Notes under the pieces: model-generated
Told to the model about the DNA's origin: nothing
The model's input: the letters and a program-made list of their open reading frames with translations, nothing else
Databases searched by the model: none
Assembly (NCBI RefSeq): GCF_007971025.1
Contig: NZ_CP042436.1
Location: 3,286,001 to 3,350,000 of the forward strand
DNA length: 64,000 nt
Direction of reading: 5' to 3'
DNA from: Mucilaginibacter ginsenosidivorans
GTDB taxonomy: Bacteria; Bacteroidota; Bacteroidia; Sphingobacteriales; Sphingobacteriaceae
Shown: positions 16,437 to 25,930 of the stretch, one piece after another
How positions within the stretch are numbered: position 1 is the first letter of the stretch
How the letters are laid out: the number at the start of each line of letters is the position of its first letter
Program-made: the position numbers and the translations under genes

Positions 16437-18416
16437 TCATCTAACCAATAAAACCCACCCCGACTTTTTTTTCAGGTCACCTTCCTTAAAGTCGATGATA
16501 TAATAGTAAGTGCCGGCCACGGCTTTACTACCTTTATTTGTACCGTCCCATGGTTTGCCATAACTAATACTATGAAATACACGCTGACCACTGCGGTCAT
16601 ATATGTCAATTTGCGCATTTGGGTAGTCGTCAATGTTTTTGATATTCCAGGTATCGTTTATGCCATCACTATTTGGAGTGAACGTATTTACGATGCCCAG
16701 TTTTTTATAAACCCGAACGAAGACGCTGCTGGTGCTTATTCCGCAACCTACGGTCGATTCGACATGAAGCGTATAGGTGATGTTGGCAGTGGCGCTGGTT
16801 GCGGGTGTCAGCGACGTGGGATCATCTAGGTAATCAGCCGGTGTCCAGTAGGTGATAATGTTATCGCCTGACGCCTTCCCTTTGAGTTTCGCCGTTTCGC
16901 CTTCATTCATGCTGAATGTTTTTCCGGCATCAGCTACCGGGTTTTTGTATACAGTTACAGTCGATGTTGCAGATTTGATGTATCCCGGGCATGCGTCATT
17001 GCTTATTTCGACCTTGTAAGTTGTCGTCACACCCGGACTTGCTGTTGGGTTGGGTATGTCATCATGGTCGAGCCCGGTTGACGGGAACCATTTGAAGTTG
17101 GTTGCATTAGTGCTCACCACGTTGAATTGTACCGAACCGCCCTCACATATTGCAACGTCACTTAACGGCTCTGCTGTTACGGCGTCATATACCTTTACGA
17201 TGGTAGTGGCGAAAAACGGGCAGCCATTTTTGATTATCCTGAGTGTATAGTCACCCTCGTAACTGTGGTCGGCATTGGTGGTAACTGTCGGACTGCTTTC
17301 GCCCGATGTGAAGTTGTTAGGACCGGTCCACAAATAACTATCGCCGCCATCGGCTCTTAAAATGAGCGGGCTGCCTATACAGGTAGTGGTAGTTGACGAA
17401 AGGGGATAAGTCGGCAACGGATATACATTAATATTAAGCGGATCGGAATAAATACGGCACTTTTCCGACCCTGCGTTTGTACTGCTTAACACGCCGATGC
17501 GATATTGATAAAGCCCTACTTGCGCGGTCGGAATGACAACATGATAACTTGTCGTTGTGGCGCCCGGAATGTCGGTCCATACGGTATCGCCGAGTATTTT
17601 TTTCTGCCACTGACAACCCGGGTCGGGATACCCTTGTTGCTGAGCAACCAATGTATAATTCAGATCGTCGTTGATGCAGTTATTTTTATCGGCTGTGTTC
17701 CCGATCACGGCAAAACCTGTTTGTATCAAAGGGCCGCAAGGGCTGAACGTAATGTCATCAAGCGCAAGGTCGTTACCTAAGCCACCCCTGCTATTGTTTG
17801 TCATTTTTACGATGACATCCGATCCGTCATTTGGAGACGTGAAAAATGTACCGTATTGTTTCCACGATGGAATTGAAAGGTCATCCGCTTTGATATTCCC
17901 TGTGTTAAAACTTTTCAAAACTGTGCCGTCCGGTTTTTCAATACTAAAAGTAATATTAGGTTCGGAATAGCCCTGCGTTTGCGGAAGATCACGCAAAATA
18001 TTTAATATCCAGGCCGCAAACTGGTAGGTAGTGTTTGCACATAGCAAGTTGCCTTTCACCCGGTAAGTAAAAAATTCACTGGGCTCATCTGTAGCGTTAA
18101 TGATCATCATGTAGCCGTTTTTATCACCTGTATGATCATGGCCAATGTATTTCCAGGTGCCTCCTTTACAGGACGTCCCCATCGATGACAGAAGACTATA
18201 TTCACCATCCTCACCACCGCACGAAGTAGCATTATATTTCAAATTGGTTATTCCGGTTGCAAGCGGGGCACCTATTTCTCCAAATGTTTTCCCTGTTCCG
18301 AAGGTTTCGTTTACTACCGGCGCGCCTAAACTGCCGGTACAAACCTGTGCGTTGGTTGTACCCGGTATAGAAAAGATAACCAGGAATAAAAATGAAACCA
18401 GAAGTAAGAGGCGCAT
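16437..18416 (-). CDS. T9SS type B cargo protein with gliding-motility-type C-terminal domain
   Basis: The 659-residue secreted protein begins with a signal peptide (about 1-23, ending TTNAQ). A domain of about 200 residues rich in Cys, Gly and Asp, with the feature LGNDLALDDITFSPCG, resembles CBM/jelly-roll modules of surface proteins. Several Ig-like/PKD-like segments follow (PLPTYPLSS, VTAEPLSD, NPVADAGKTFSMNEGE). The last 85 or so residues are the gliding-motility C-terminal (CHU_C) domain (FTPNSDGINDTWNI, IYDRSGQRVF, WDGTNKG, GTYYYIIDF), which directs export through type IX secretion (type B sorting). It is likely a surface adhesin or matrix protein; the ligand is unknown. Confidence 0.9.
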   Translation of the reverse strand: MRLLLLVSFLFLVIFSIPGTTNAQVCTGSLGAPVVNETFGTGKTFGEIGAPLATGITNLKYNATSCGGEDGEYSLLSSMGTSCKGGTWKYIGHDHTGDKNGYMMIINATDEPSEFFTYRVKGNLLCANTTYQFAAWILNILRDLPQTQGYSEPNITFSIEKPDGTVLKSFNTGNIKADDLSIPSWKQYGTFFTSPNDGSDVIVKMTNNSRGGLGNDLALDDITFSPCGPLIQTGFAVIGNTADKNNCINDDLNYTLVAQQQGYPDPGCQWQKKILGDTVWTDIPGATTTSYHVVIPTAQVGLYQYRIGVLSSTNAGSEKCRIYSDPLNINVYPLPTYPLSSTTTTCIGSPLILRADGGDSYLWTGPNNFTSGESSPTVTTNADHSYEGDYTLRIIKNGCPFFATTIVKVYDAVTAEPLSDVAICEGGSVQFNVVSTNATNFKWFPSTGLDHDDIPNPTASPGVTTTYKVEISNDACPGYIKSATSTVTVYKNPVADAGKTFSMNEGETAKLKGKASGDNIITYWTPADYLDDPTSLTPATSATANITYTLHVESTVGCGISTSSVFVRVYKKLGIVNTFTPNSDGINDTWNIKNIDDYPNAQIDIYDRSGQRVFHSISYGKPWDGTNKGSKAVAGTYYYIIDFKEGDLKKKSGWVLLVR

Positions 18417-18514
18417 CAGGTTATAAAAGCAACATTTACAACCTATAAATTTAGTTTATTTCTTGAAAAAAGCGAGATGTAGCTGATTAAATGTTAAATT
18501 GATATAATGCAACA

Positions 18515-18543
18515 TAAAAAAGCCCTCGTTTTTGACGAAGGCT
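18515..18543 (-). terminator. Rho-independent terminator of rpoD
   Basis: AGCCCTCG (18521-18528) pairs with CGAAGGCT (18536-18543), including one G-T pair, and is followed on the minus strand by a run of T. It lies about 12 bases beyond the rpoD stop. Confidence 0.85.
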
Positions 18544-18554
18544 TTCGTTATTTT

Positions 18555-19415
18555 TTATCCTAAGTAGGATTTGAGTATCTTACTTCTCGACGTATGCCGC
18601 AACCGTTGCAGTGCTTTGTCTTTTATCTGCCTTACACGTTCGCGTGTCAGGTTAAATTTCTCACCTATTTCTTCCAATGAAAGGGGATGGTTGGTTCCCA
18701 AACCAAAGAACAATACGATGATCTCGCGCTCGCGCTCTGTTAAAGTTGAAAGCGAGCGTTTTATCTCTTCCGATAATGACTCGTTTATCAGGATCGAGTC
18801 TGTGTTAGGCTCCTGGTTCTCCAATACATCCAAAAGCGTGTTTTCTTCGCCCTGTACAAACGGTGCATCCATAGATACATGGCGCCCCGAGTTGCTCAGC
18901 GTATCGGATATTTTGTCAACGGTAGTTTCCAGCATGTCAGCAAGCTCTTCGGGTGAAGGCTCGCGTTCATATTCCTGCTCCAGTTTTGAAAAAGCCTTAC
19001 TGATTTTACTTAGCGAACCAACCTGGTTCAATGGTAAACGTACGATACGCGACTGCTCGGCAATAGCCTGCAGGATAGACTGGCGGATCCACCATACGGC
19101 GTATGATATAAATTTAAAGCCCTTGGTTTCGTCAAAACGCTTTGCAGCTTTTATCAGGCCAAGGTTTCCTTCATTTATCAGGTCGCCTAATGTAAGTCCT
19201 TGATTTTGATATTGTTTCGCCACCGAAACGACGAAACGAAGATTTGTTTTGGTTAACCGCTCCAGTGCTGCCTGATCTCCCTCACGTATTTTTTGGGCTA
19301 ATATTACTTCTTCTTCGGCTGTTATCAGGTCAACCTTACCAATTTCGTGGAGATATTTGTCAAGTGATTGGGACTCACGATTGGTAATGGATTGGGTTAT
19401 TTTGAGTTGTCTCAT
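18555..19415 (-). CDS. rpoD: Primary RNA polymerase sigma factor, RpoD/SigA type
   Basis: The 286-residue length, without the long region 1.1 and non-conserved region, is characteristic of the Bacteroidota housekeeping sigma. Region 1.2 ([16 protein letters not shown]), region 2 ([44 protein letters not shown]), region 3 and region 4.2 ([25 protein letters not shown]) are all intact. It recognises the divergent -33/-7 promoters of this phylum. It is monocistronic, with its own -7 box upstream and a terminator downstream. Confidence 0.96.
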   Translation of the reverse strand: MRQLKITQSITNRESQSLDKYLHEIGKVDLITAEEEVILAQKIREGDQAALERLTKTNLRFVVSVAKQYQNQGLTLGDLINEGNLGLIKAAKRFDETKGFKFISYAVWWIRQSILQAIAEQSRIVRLPLNQVGSLSKISKAFSKLEQEYEREPSPEELADMLETTVDKISDTLSNSGRHVSMDAPFVQGEENTLLDVLENQEPNTDSILINESLSEEIKRSLSTLTEREREIIVLFFGLGTNHPLSLEEIGEKFNLTRERVRQIKDKALQRLRHTSRSKILKSYLG

Positions 19416-19457
19416 CTATTTTTATTACCTCGATTCTATACTTTAGAATGGAACGTG

Positions 19458-19465
19458 CAAAGGTA
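19458..19465 (-). promoter_or_regulatory. Putative promoter (-7 element) of rpoD
   Basis: The minus strand reads TACCTTTG, a full TANNTTTG match. A TTG lies about 22-25 bases upstream, close to the -33 spacing. The box sits about 45 bases before the rpoD ATG. Confidence 0.55.
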
Positions 19466-19561
19466 CAAAATTGTTATGAAAAAAATACAAGCAATTATAT
19501 CTTTACATTTAAATTATTAATATTGCTTTTGAGTAAAAACAATGCCTGTTTTTAACTCCAA

Positions 19562-20404
19562 TTATAGTTCATTAAGCGCGAAAGTTGCTTCAACCCGGAT
19601 ACCCTTTTCGGTTTGCTGCAAAGTGCAACATTCATTTATTGGGTCGTGTTCGAAAAACAGCACATAGTTATTTGCAAGCGCCTCACCAAGCAGCGCTGTT
19701 TTTTCATTTAACGTCGTCAGCGGGAACATATCATAAGCCATAACGTAGGGGATAGGTAAATGCCCTACGGAAGGCGTTAGATCTGCCATATACAATATTT
19801 TCCTGTTTTTATACCGGATAAGCGGCAGCATCATCGACTCGGTATGGCCCGAAACAAAGCGCAAGCCGAAATCTTTTGTGAATGCAGCGCCCTCCTGGTC
19901 AGTATTAATAAATTTAAGCTGGCCGCTTTCCTGGATGGGCAATATATTCTCTTTCAGGAATGATGCCTTTTCACGGTCGTTCGGGTTTACCGCCCACTCC
20001 CAGTGTTTTGGGTTGCTCCAGTAGGTAGCATTTTTAAAAGCAGGAGTCAATTTATCTCCGTCGCGTATTACTGCGCCGCCAACGTGGTCGAAGTGCAGAT
20101 GCGTCAGGAAAACATCGGTTACGTCGTCACAATGGAAACCATGTTTTGCTAAGGAGGAATCCAGGCTGGCATCGCCATGCAGATAATAATGGCTGAAAAA
20201 TTTGGCGTCCTGTTTGTTGCCGATACCCGTGTCTATCAAAATGAGCCTGTTCCCATCCTCCACAAGTAAACAACGCATAGCCCAGGTGCAAAGATTATTC
20301 TCATCAGCCGGGTTGGTTTTTTGCCAGATAGTCTTCGGAACCACACCAAACATAGCTCCCCCATCTAATTTGAAAAAGCCGGTGTCGATGGTGTAGAGGT
20401 TCAA
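19562..20404 (-). CDS. MBL-fold metallohydrolase
   Basis: The 280-residue protein has the metallo-beta-lactamase metal-binding motif THLHFDHVGG (HxHxDH at 102-107), a later His in SGHTESM, and Asp in YMADLTP. It starts with a short beta-rich N-terminus and no signal peptide, so it is cytoplasmic. The length and the LIDTGIGNK segment fit the AHL-lactonase/quorum-quenching-like hydrolase branch, but the substrate cannot be given. It lies downstream of lpdA, separated by a repeat-rich spacer. Confidence 0.88.
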   Translation of the reverse strand: MNLYTIDTGFFKLDGGAMFGVVPKTIWQKTNPADENNLCTWAMRCLLVEDGNRLILIDTGIGNKQDAKFFSHYYLHGDASLDSSLAKHGFHCDDVTDVFLTHLHFDHVGGAVIRDGDKLTPAFKNATYWSNPKHWEWAVNPNDREKASFLKENILPIQESGQLKFINTDQEGAAFTKDFGLRFVSGHTESMMLPLIRYKNRKILYMADLTPSVGHLPIPYVMAYDMFPLTTLNEKTALLGEALANNYVLFFEHDPINECCTLQQTEKGIRVEATFALNEL

Positions 20405-20424
20405 AGTCTAAAGTCTTTATTCGA

Positions 20425-20500
20425 AAGTCAATAGACCATAGTCGATGGTCCATCGAGTCTATATTTTTCTATCGACGATGGACTATCAACTATGGACTTG
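20425..20500. repeat. Inverted GACTATGG-word repeat between lpdA and the MBL gene
   Basis: The left arm (words AGTCAATAGACCATAG and GATGGTCCATCG) and the right arm (CGATGGACTATC, CTATGGACTT) form an imperfect inverted repeat around a T-rich loop near 20457-20470. The vocabulary is the same as at 3640-3708. It could act as a weak terminator or RNA-processing hairpin, but the loop sequence is not typical. Confidence 0.65.
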
Positions 20501-20502
20501 AA

Positions 20503-21891
20503 TTATAAGTGTATGCACTCGCCGTAAGCCTCTGCTGCAGCTTCCATTACAGCTTCGCTCATGGTTGGGTGAGGGTGAACAGATTTGATGATCTCGTGCC
20601 CGGTAGTTTCCAGTTTGCGGGCAGTAACCACTTCAGCGATCAGTTCGGTCACATTAAAACCGATCATGTGCGCCCCCAGGAACTCGCCGTATTTCGCATC
20701 AAATATTACCTTTACGAAACCGTCTTTAGCCCCTGCGGCAGATGCCTTACCTGACGCAGAATAAGGGAATTTGCCTACTTTGATATCGTAACCCGCTTCT
20801 TTAGCGGCTTTCTCCGTGTAACCAACGGATGCTATTTCCGGACTACAGTAAGTACAGCCCGGTATGTTGTTGTAATTTAATGGTTCAGGATTCTGCCCGG
20901 CAATTTTTTCGACGCAAATAATACCTTCGGCAGACGCGACGTGTGCCAGGGCCTGTCCTTTAACGATATCACCAATGGCATAAACGCCTTCAACATTGGT
21001 ACGGTAAAAATCGTCAACCACAACCTTGCCTTTGTCGGTTTTAACACCATTCTCTTCAAGCCCGATCCCTTCCAGGTTGGTGCTGATGCCAACTGCCGAG
21101 AGAACGATCTCTGCTTCGAGGTCTACTACACTAGCAGCTGTTTTAACTTTTACTTTGCAGGTATCCCCGGTGCTATCGACTGATTCGACGTTTGAACTGG
21201 TCATAATGTCTATGCCTTGTTTTTTAAGGATACGGTTCAGCGCTTTCGACACTTCCTCGTCTTCAAGTGGCACTACATTGTCCATAAACTCAACCACGGT
21301 AACCTTTGTGCCAAGCGCATTATAGAAATAGGCAAACTCGATCCCGATAGCCCCCGATCCTACCACGATCATCGATTTTGGCTGCTTCGGTAAATTCATT
21401 GCCTGGCGATAACCAATTACTTTTACACCATCCTGTTTGATGTTTGGCAATTCGCGCGAGCGTCCGCCTGTGGCCAATATGATATGTTTAGCGGTATAAT
21501 CTTTTGTCGCACCGTCTGCTCCGGTAACCTGTACGGTGCCTTTCGATTTAAGCTTGCCGGTACCCATCAAAACTTCGATCTTGTTTTTCTTCATCAGGAA
21601 CTGAACGCCTTTGCTCATTCCGTCGGCCACACCACGGCTTCGTTTTATCACCGATTCAAAATCTACTTCACCACCCGAAACCTTCAGGCCGTAATCGGCA
21701 GCATGATTGATATACTCAAATACCTGGGCGCTTTTTAACAATGCTTTGGTTGGTATACATCCCCAATTTAGACAAATACCACCCAATGATTCTTTCTCAA
21801 CTATTGCAGTTTTTAAGCCAAGCTGAGAAGCGCGTATAGCTGCTACATATCCGCCCGGGCCAGACCCAATAACAATTAAATCGTAGTCCAT
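20503..21891 (-). CDS. lpdA: Dihydrolipoyl dehydrogenase
   Basis: LpdA is the E3 flavoprotein of 2-oxoacid dehydrogenase and glycine cleavage complexes, reoxidising dihydrolipoamide with NAD+. The 462-residue protein has an FAD-binding IGSGPGGYVAAIRA at about 8-21, the redox-active disulfide motif GGICLNWGCIPTKAL (C40, C45), an NAD-binding GSGAIGIEFA, the second FAD motif YAIGDIV and the C-terminal active-site HPHPTMSEAV. It is not next to E1/E2 genes, so it may serve several complexes. A full promoter box precedes it. Confidence 0.97.
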   Translation of the reverse strand: MDYDLIVIGSGPGGYVAAIRASQLGLKTAIVEKESLGGICLNWGCIPTKALLKSAQVFEYINHAADYGLKVSGGEVDFESVIKRSRGVADGMSKGVQFLMKKNKIEVLMGTGKLKSKGTVQVTGADGATKDYTAKHIILATGGRSRELPNIKQDGVKVIGYRQAMNLPKQPKSMIVVGSGAIGIEFAYFYNALGTKVTVVEFMDNVVPLEDEEVSKALNRILKKQGIDIMTSSNVESVDSTGDTCKVKVKTAASVVDLEAEIVLSAVGISTNLEGIGLEENGVKTDKGKVVVDDFYRTNVEGVYAIGDIVKGQALAHVASAEGIICVEKIAGQNPEPLNYNNIPGCTYCSPEIASVGYTEKAAKEAGYDIKVGKFPYSASGKASAAGAKDGFVKVIFDAKYGEFLGAHMIGFNVTELIAEVVTARKLETTGHEIIKSVHPHPTMSEAVMEAAAEAYGECIHL

Positions 21892-21919
21892 ATTTTTTAT
21901 ATGCTTTTTGAATTTGAGG

Positions 21920-21927
21920 CAAAGCTA
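21920..21927 (-). promoter_or_regulatory. Putative -7 promoter element of lpdA
   Basis: The minus strand reads TAGCTTTG, a full TANNTTTG match, about 29 bases before the lpdA ATG. The remaining intergenic stretch to 22160 is AT-rich and shows no gene. Confidence 0.5.
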
Positions 21928-22160
21928 AGTAAAAAGGGGGGAATAGAAAAAAGCACTGATAACAGGCGCAAATTTTTACCAAATGTACACAAATCCCACC
22001 AAAATTATAGTCTAACTAATCCTCTAAAATACAGTTATTTATGTAAATATTACAAGAATGTAGTCATTGTGTTAAATAATTGTGTGTCAAACAGGTTAAA
22101 TGTTGAAAATTGTACAATAAATATTAACACAAATTTAATAAATGTCATGAGGCTGTTACA

Positions 22161-22168
22161 TATCTTTG
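22161..22168 (+). promoter_or_regulatory. Putative -7 promoter element of the TonB-dependent receptor gene
   Basis: TATCTTTG is a full match to TANNTTTG, about 43 bases before the ATG at 22212. The intervening leader is AT-rich and ends in an A-run just before AGACAAGT and the ATG, typical of Bacteroidota starts without a strong Shine-Dalgarno. Confidence 0.5.
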
Positions 22169-22211
22169 CGCCACATCAGTTCATTCAATTATTTATTAAA
22201 AAAAGACAAGT

Positions 22212-25200
22212 ATGAGGAAGTATTTACTCTTATTACTACTGGCCGGCATTTCATTTCTCGCAGGCGAGAATGCTTTTGCCCAGGGTGTAACAACTGCGTC
22301 CATTAACGGTATCGTTACCGATAGCAAAGGAACGATACCCGGCGCGACTATTACGATGACCCATACGCCTACCGGAACGGTATATTCTACCGCCAGCCGT
22401 GCAGACGGACGCTTTAACATACCCAACCTTAGGGTGGGCGGGCCGTATACATTCAAAGTCACTTTTGTGGGGTACAAAGATTTTGTGCAGGATGGCATCA
22501 CTTTATCAATTGGCCAGGATCAGCGTATCGACGCTAAAGTGGAAGAAAACAGCACTACCTTAGCAGAAGTAAAAGTTACCGGTACACAAGGAAAGGTATT
22601 CAACACTTCGAGGACAGGCGCACGCGAAACCATCAGCCGTGCGCAGATCGAGGCGTTGCCGACAATTAACCGTTCATTGCAGGATTTTACTAAATTAACC
22701 CCTTCGGCAAACGGCTTGAGCTTTGGCGGTCGCAGCAGCGGTTTTAACAACATCACTGTTGACGGTGCTTTGTTTAATAACTCGTTTGGCTTGTCAGGCA
22801 CACTTGGAGGCCAGACAAACTCTCAGCCGATCTCGCTCGACGCTATTGACCAGATACAGGTTGATATTGCGCCTTATGACGTTCGTCAGGGTAACTTTAC
22901 CGGTGCCGGTGTTAATACTGTCGTGAAATCGGGTACTAATGAGTTTAAAGGAACGATCTACGATTATGTTCGCAGCACTACACTTACCGGTTATCACGCA
23001 GGCCCTACGGATATTACCAAAACTCCGTTCACCTATCGCCAAACCGGGTTAAGCGTTGGCGGTCCGATAATCAAGAATAAATTATTCTTTTTCTTATCAG
23101 GCGAGCAGGAAAGAATAAGCGCTCCTGCTACTTCTTATGTTGCTTCAAGCGGTGGTTCAACAGGTGCCAACGTATCACAGGCCGATGCAGCTACGTTGAA
23201 TTCAATAGCGCAGTACCTCCAGACCAATTATGGATACAACCCAGGCCCTTACCAGGGCTATAGCTACCAGACACACAGCGATAAAATGACTGTGAAGCTG
23301 GACTGGAACATTGATAAAAACAATGTTTTGAGCGCCAAATATTTCTATTTGAAATCATATAGGGATAACCCTGCCAGCAACTCGGGTATAGTAGGCATTA
23401 GCAATACCACGCGTGCTCCCGGCGTTACAACGCTACCTTTCTACGGTTCAGGTTATCGTATCAATAATAACTTTAACATTGGCATCATCGAGTTGGATAC
23501 ACGTATCAGCAGCAGCATGTCAAACAGGTTAACTGTAGGTTATTCAGCGCTGCGTGATTATCGTGCATCGCTGGGAGGCACTGCTATTCCATTGGTTGAC
23601 ATTGGCAATGGCGTTGCAAGTACTGATCCGGTTACAGGTATTGTTACAGAAACTACGGCCTCGGCAGTGCAAACCAGCTTTGGTTACGAACTGTTTACTG
23701 CCAATAACTTATTGAGTACCAATATCGCCCAGTTCTCCGATGACTTTACAATTTTTGCCGGTAAGCACGAGATTGTGATCGGTACAAGTGATCAAATACA
23801 GAGCTATACCAATGGTTTTGCTCCAAATTATAACGGTTTGTACACTTACAATTCGGCTTATGATTTCCTGAACGGCTTGCCGGCTCTCGCTTATTCGACA
23901 CGTTTTTCGGCGTTGCCTGACGGTTCTTTTCCTTATGCAAAGATCAAAGCAGGTATATACAGCTTATACGCCCAGGATAAGTTTCACGTAACAGATAACA
24001 TCCGTTTAACTTATGGTATCCGTGCCGATTATGATGCATTCCCGACCACGCTGCAACAGAATCCAAATGTACCGGGACTGGCTTTCCAGCAAGGTATCCA
24101 TGTAGATCCGTCAGTATTACCTAAAAACAGGATCCAGTTGTCGCCACGCATCGGCTTTAACTGGGATGTAAATGGCGACCAGTCTACGCAAATTCGTGGT
24201 GGTACTGGCTTCTTTACCGGTACAGTGCCTTTTGTATGGATATCAAACCAGGCGTCAAACAACGGTGTGTTGTTTGGCTCCTACACAATAAACAAAGGAG
24301 CTGCATCTAATACACCGGCTCAAAATGCACAGCTGATCTTCAACCCAAATGTGAATGCCAACAGGCCGACAAATGCCGCTGCCAATACTTCATACGAGCT
24401 TGACGTAGCTGACCCGAATCTGAAATATCCAAAAATATGGAGGTCAAACCTGGCCGTTGACCAGAAATTACCGGGCGGTATTATAGCAACTATTGAGGGT
24501 GCATACACTAAAGATATCAATGCTATTTATCACCAGAACCTGGTGGTTTCAGACGGTTTTACCACGTTACCGGGTGTTGAAGGACAAATTCGTTACGATT
24601 CAAAAAATATTACCCCGGCCGCTGCTGCAGCAACTGCAGCTAATCCGTCTATCACAGGGTTATATTATATGACAAATACCAACAAAGGTTATTCATGGTT
24701 TGTTACTGGCCAGTTGCAAAAAAGCTTCTCAAATGGTTTATATGCCAATGTGGCGTATACGCATACTGTAACAAAAGACGTGAACGACGGCGGCTCTACA
24801 GCTTCAACTATCTGGAGCACACGCTACGTAGCGGGCAACCCGAACGCTGACAACCTGTCGAACAGTTCATTTGTACAGCCTAACAGGATCATCGCGTCTT
24901 TCGCCTATAAGAAAGATTACATCAAACACGCTACCACAACTATTGGTTTAGTGTTTGAGAGGGCGAACAACGGTGCCGTATCGTACATTACAGCGGGAGA
25001 CCCTAATAACGATGGTGCTACTAATGACCTGATGTATATCCCGAAAAACAAGGGTGATATCATCCTGGTACCTAACGATGCAAAAGATTTGCGTACGCCA
25101 GATCAATTATGGGTGCAATTAAACAACTTCATCGGCCAGGATAAATATCTTAGCGCCCATAGAGGACAATTTGCTCAACGTAACGGTGCCATACTGCCTT

Positions 25201-25535
25201 ATTTCCAAAGAGCAGACCTGCACCTTGCACAGGATTTCTATATCAAATCAGGGAAAGTGAAAAATACGTTGGAGTTTACCTTTGACATCATTAACCTTGG
25301 TAACTTCCTGAATCGCGACTGGGGATTGTACCAGACAGCGTTTAACGGGTTTAGCAGTGGCTCGGTAACCGTACTGCGTTACCAGGGCATTGACGCTTCA
25401 ACAGGTAAGGCGAAATATTCATTCCCATATTTGGATGCAAACAATCTTGTACCTGTAACCAGCTCTTATAAAACTGACATCAGCCAGTTTTCAAGATGGC
25501 AGGCACAGTTTGGTATAAGGTATATATTTAATTAA
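22212..25535 (+). CDS. Oar-like TonB-dependent outer-membrane receptor with carboxypeptidase-like regulatory domain
   Basis: The 1107-residue outer-membrane protein has a signal peptide (about 1-23, ending AFAQ). An N-terminal carboxypeptidase-regulatory-like beta-sandwich (about 25-115: ASINGIVTDSKGTIPGATI, FNIPNLRVGGPYTFKVTFVGY) leads into a plug-like region (PTINRSLQDFTKLTP, FNNITVDGALFNNSFG) and a beta-barrel with many aromatic/Asn-rich strands. It ends in a terminal FNxxQFGIRYIFN-type strand. This is the Oar-type TonB receptor form, and no SusD partner follows. The substrate is unknown; homologues relate to protein/peptide or matrix transport. It is monocistronic, with a strong terminator. 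Confidence 0.92.
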   Translation: MRKYLLLLLLAGISFLAGENAFAQGVTTASINGIVTDSKGTIPGATITMTHTPTGTVYSTASRADGRFNIPNLRVGGPYTFKVTFVGYKDFVQDGITLSIGQDQRIDAKVEENSTTLAEVKVTGTQGKVFNTSRTGARETISRAQIEALPTINRSLQDFTKLTPSANGLSFGGRSSGFNNITVDGALFNNSFGLSGTLGGQTNSQPISLDAIDQIQVDIAPYDVRQGNFTGAGVNTVVKSGTNEFKGTIYDYVRSTTLTGYHAGPTDITKTPFTYRQTGLSVGGPIIKNKLFFFLSGEQERISAPATSYVASSGGSTGANVSQADAATLNSIAQYLQTNYGYNPGPYQGYSYQTHSDKMTVKLDWNIDKNNVLSAKYFYLKSYRDNPASNSGIVGISNTTRAPGVTTLPFYGSGYRINNNFNIGIIELDTRISSSMSNRLTVGYSALRDYRASLGGTAIPLVDIGNGVASTDPVTGIVTETTASAVQTSFGYELFTANNLLSTNIAQFSDDFTIFAGKHEIVIGTSDQIQSYTNGFAPNYNGLYTYNSAYDFLNGLPALAYSTRFSALPDGSFPYAKIKAGIYSLYAQDKFHVTDNIRLTYGIRADYDAFPTTLQQNPNVPGLAFQQGIHVDPSVLPKNRIQLSPRIGFNWDVNGDQSTQIRGGTGFFTGTVPFVWISNQASNNGVLFGSYTINKGAASNTPAQNAQLIFNPNVNANRPTNAAANTSYELDVADPNLKYPKIWRSNLAVDQKLPGGIIATIEGAYTKDINAIYHQNLVVSDGFTTLPGVEGQIRYDSKNITPAAAAATAANPSITGLYYMTNTNKGYSWFVTGQLQKSFSNGLYANVAYTHTVTKDVNDGGSTASTIWSTRYVAGNPNADNLSNSSFVQPNRIIASFAYKKDYIKHATTTIGLVFERANNGAVSYITAGDPNNDGATNDLMYIPKNKGDIILVPNDAKDLRTPDQLWVQLNNFIGQDKYLSAHRGQFAQRNGAILPYFQRADLHLAQDFYIKSGKVKNTLEFTFDIINLGNFLNRDWGLYQTAFNGFSSGSVTVLRYQGIDASTGKAKYSFPYLDANNLVPVTSSYKTDISQFSRWQAQFGIRYIFN

Positions 25536-25555
25536 TCTTTTCTCCCTTTAGTAAT

Positions 25556-25587
25556 AAAGCCCTTCGGTTAACTCCGGAGGGCTTTTT
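25556..25587 (+). terminator. Rho-independent terminator of the TonB receptor gene
   Basis: A 12-base stem (25556-25567 with 25574-25585, one G-T pair) and a six-base loop are followed by TTTTTG. Read on the opposite strand it also has a short T-run, so it may serve the convergent gene at 25590 too. Confidence 0.88.
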
Positions 25588-25589
25588 GT

Positions 25590-25928
25590 TTAGCCCTTTG
25601 CAAAAGCCTTTCTTATCAGCGTAGCGGATAAGGCGGACATGCCGCCGACCAGCCCACCGATAAACCCTGTAACAATAAGCAGTAGCCACCAATTAGGTAA
25701 CTGGAAGAGATGGGCTACCCTGGTTGCCAAAATGTTATCATTCGGGACGCTTTTTACAAGAGCCAGTATCGTCCACGCAATGAACACTCCGGAAAACCCT
25801 GCGAAGAACGATATCCCGGGGTTTTTCCTAAAAAACCATGCAGTCGCAAAAGCAATAACCGCCAAAAACCACCAGGGCAAAAAATAGCTGCAGATAATGG
25901 TGAGGATAAGTATAGCTAAGAATAACAT
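25590..25928 (-). CDS. Small polytopic membrane protein
   Basis: The 112-residue protein is very hydrophobic, with about four segments: near 2-17, 18-35, 38-60 and 78-98. A Gly-rich stretch (GFIGGLVGGMSALSAT) lies in the last. No family recognised. The gene lies two bases from the stop of the penicillin-acylase gene, so the two share a transcript, the acylase being upstream. Function unknown. Confidence 0.7.
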   Translation of the reverse strand: MLFLAILILTIICSYFLPWWFLAVIAFATAWFFRKNPGISFFAGFSGVFIAWTILALVKSVPNDNILATRVAHLFQLPNWWLLLIVTGFIGGLVGGMSALSATLIRKAFAKG

Positions 25929-25930
25929 TT

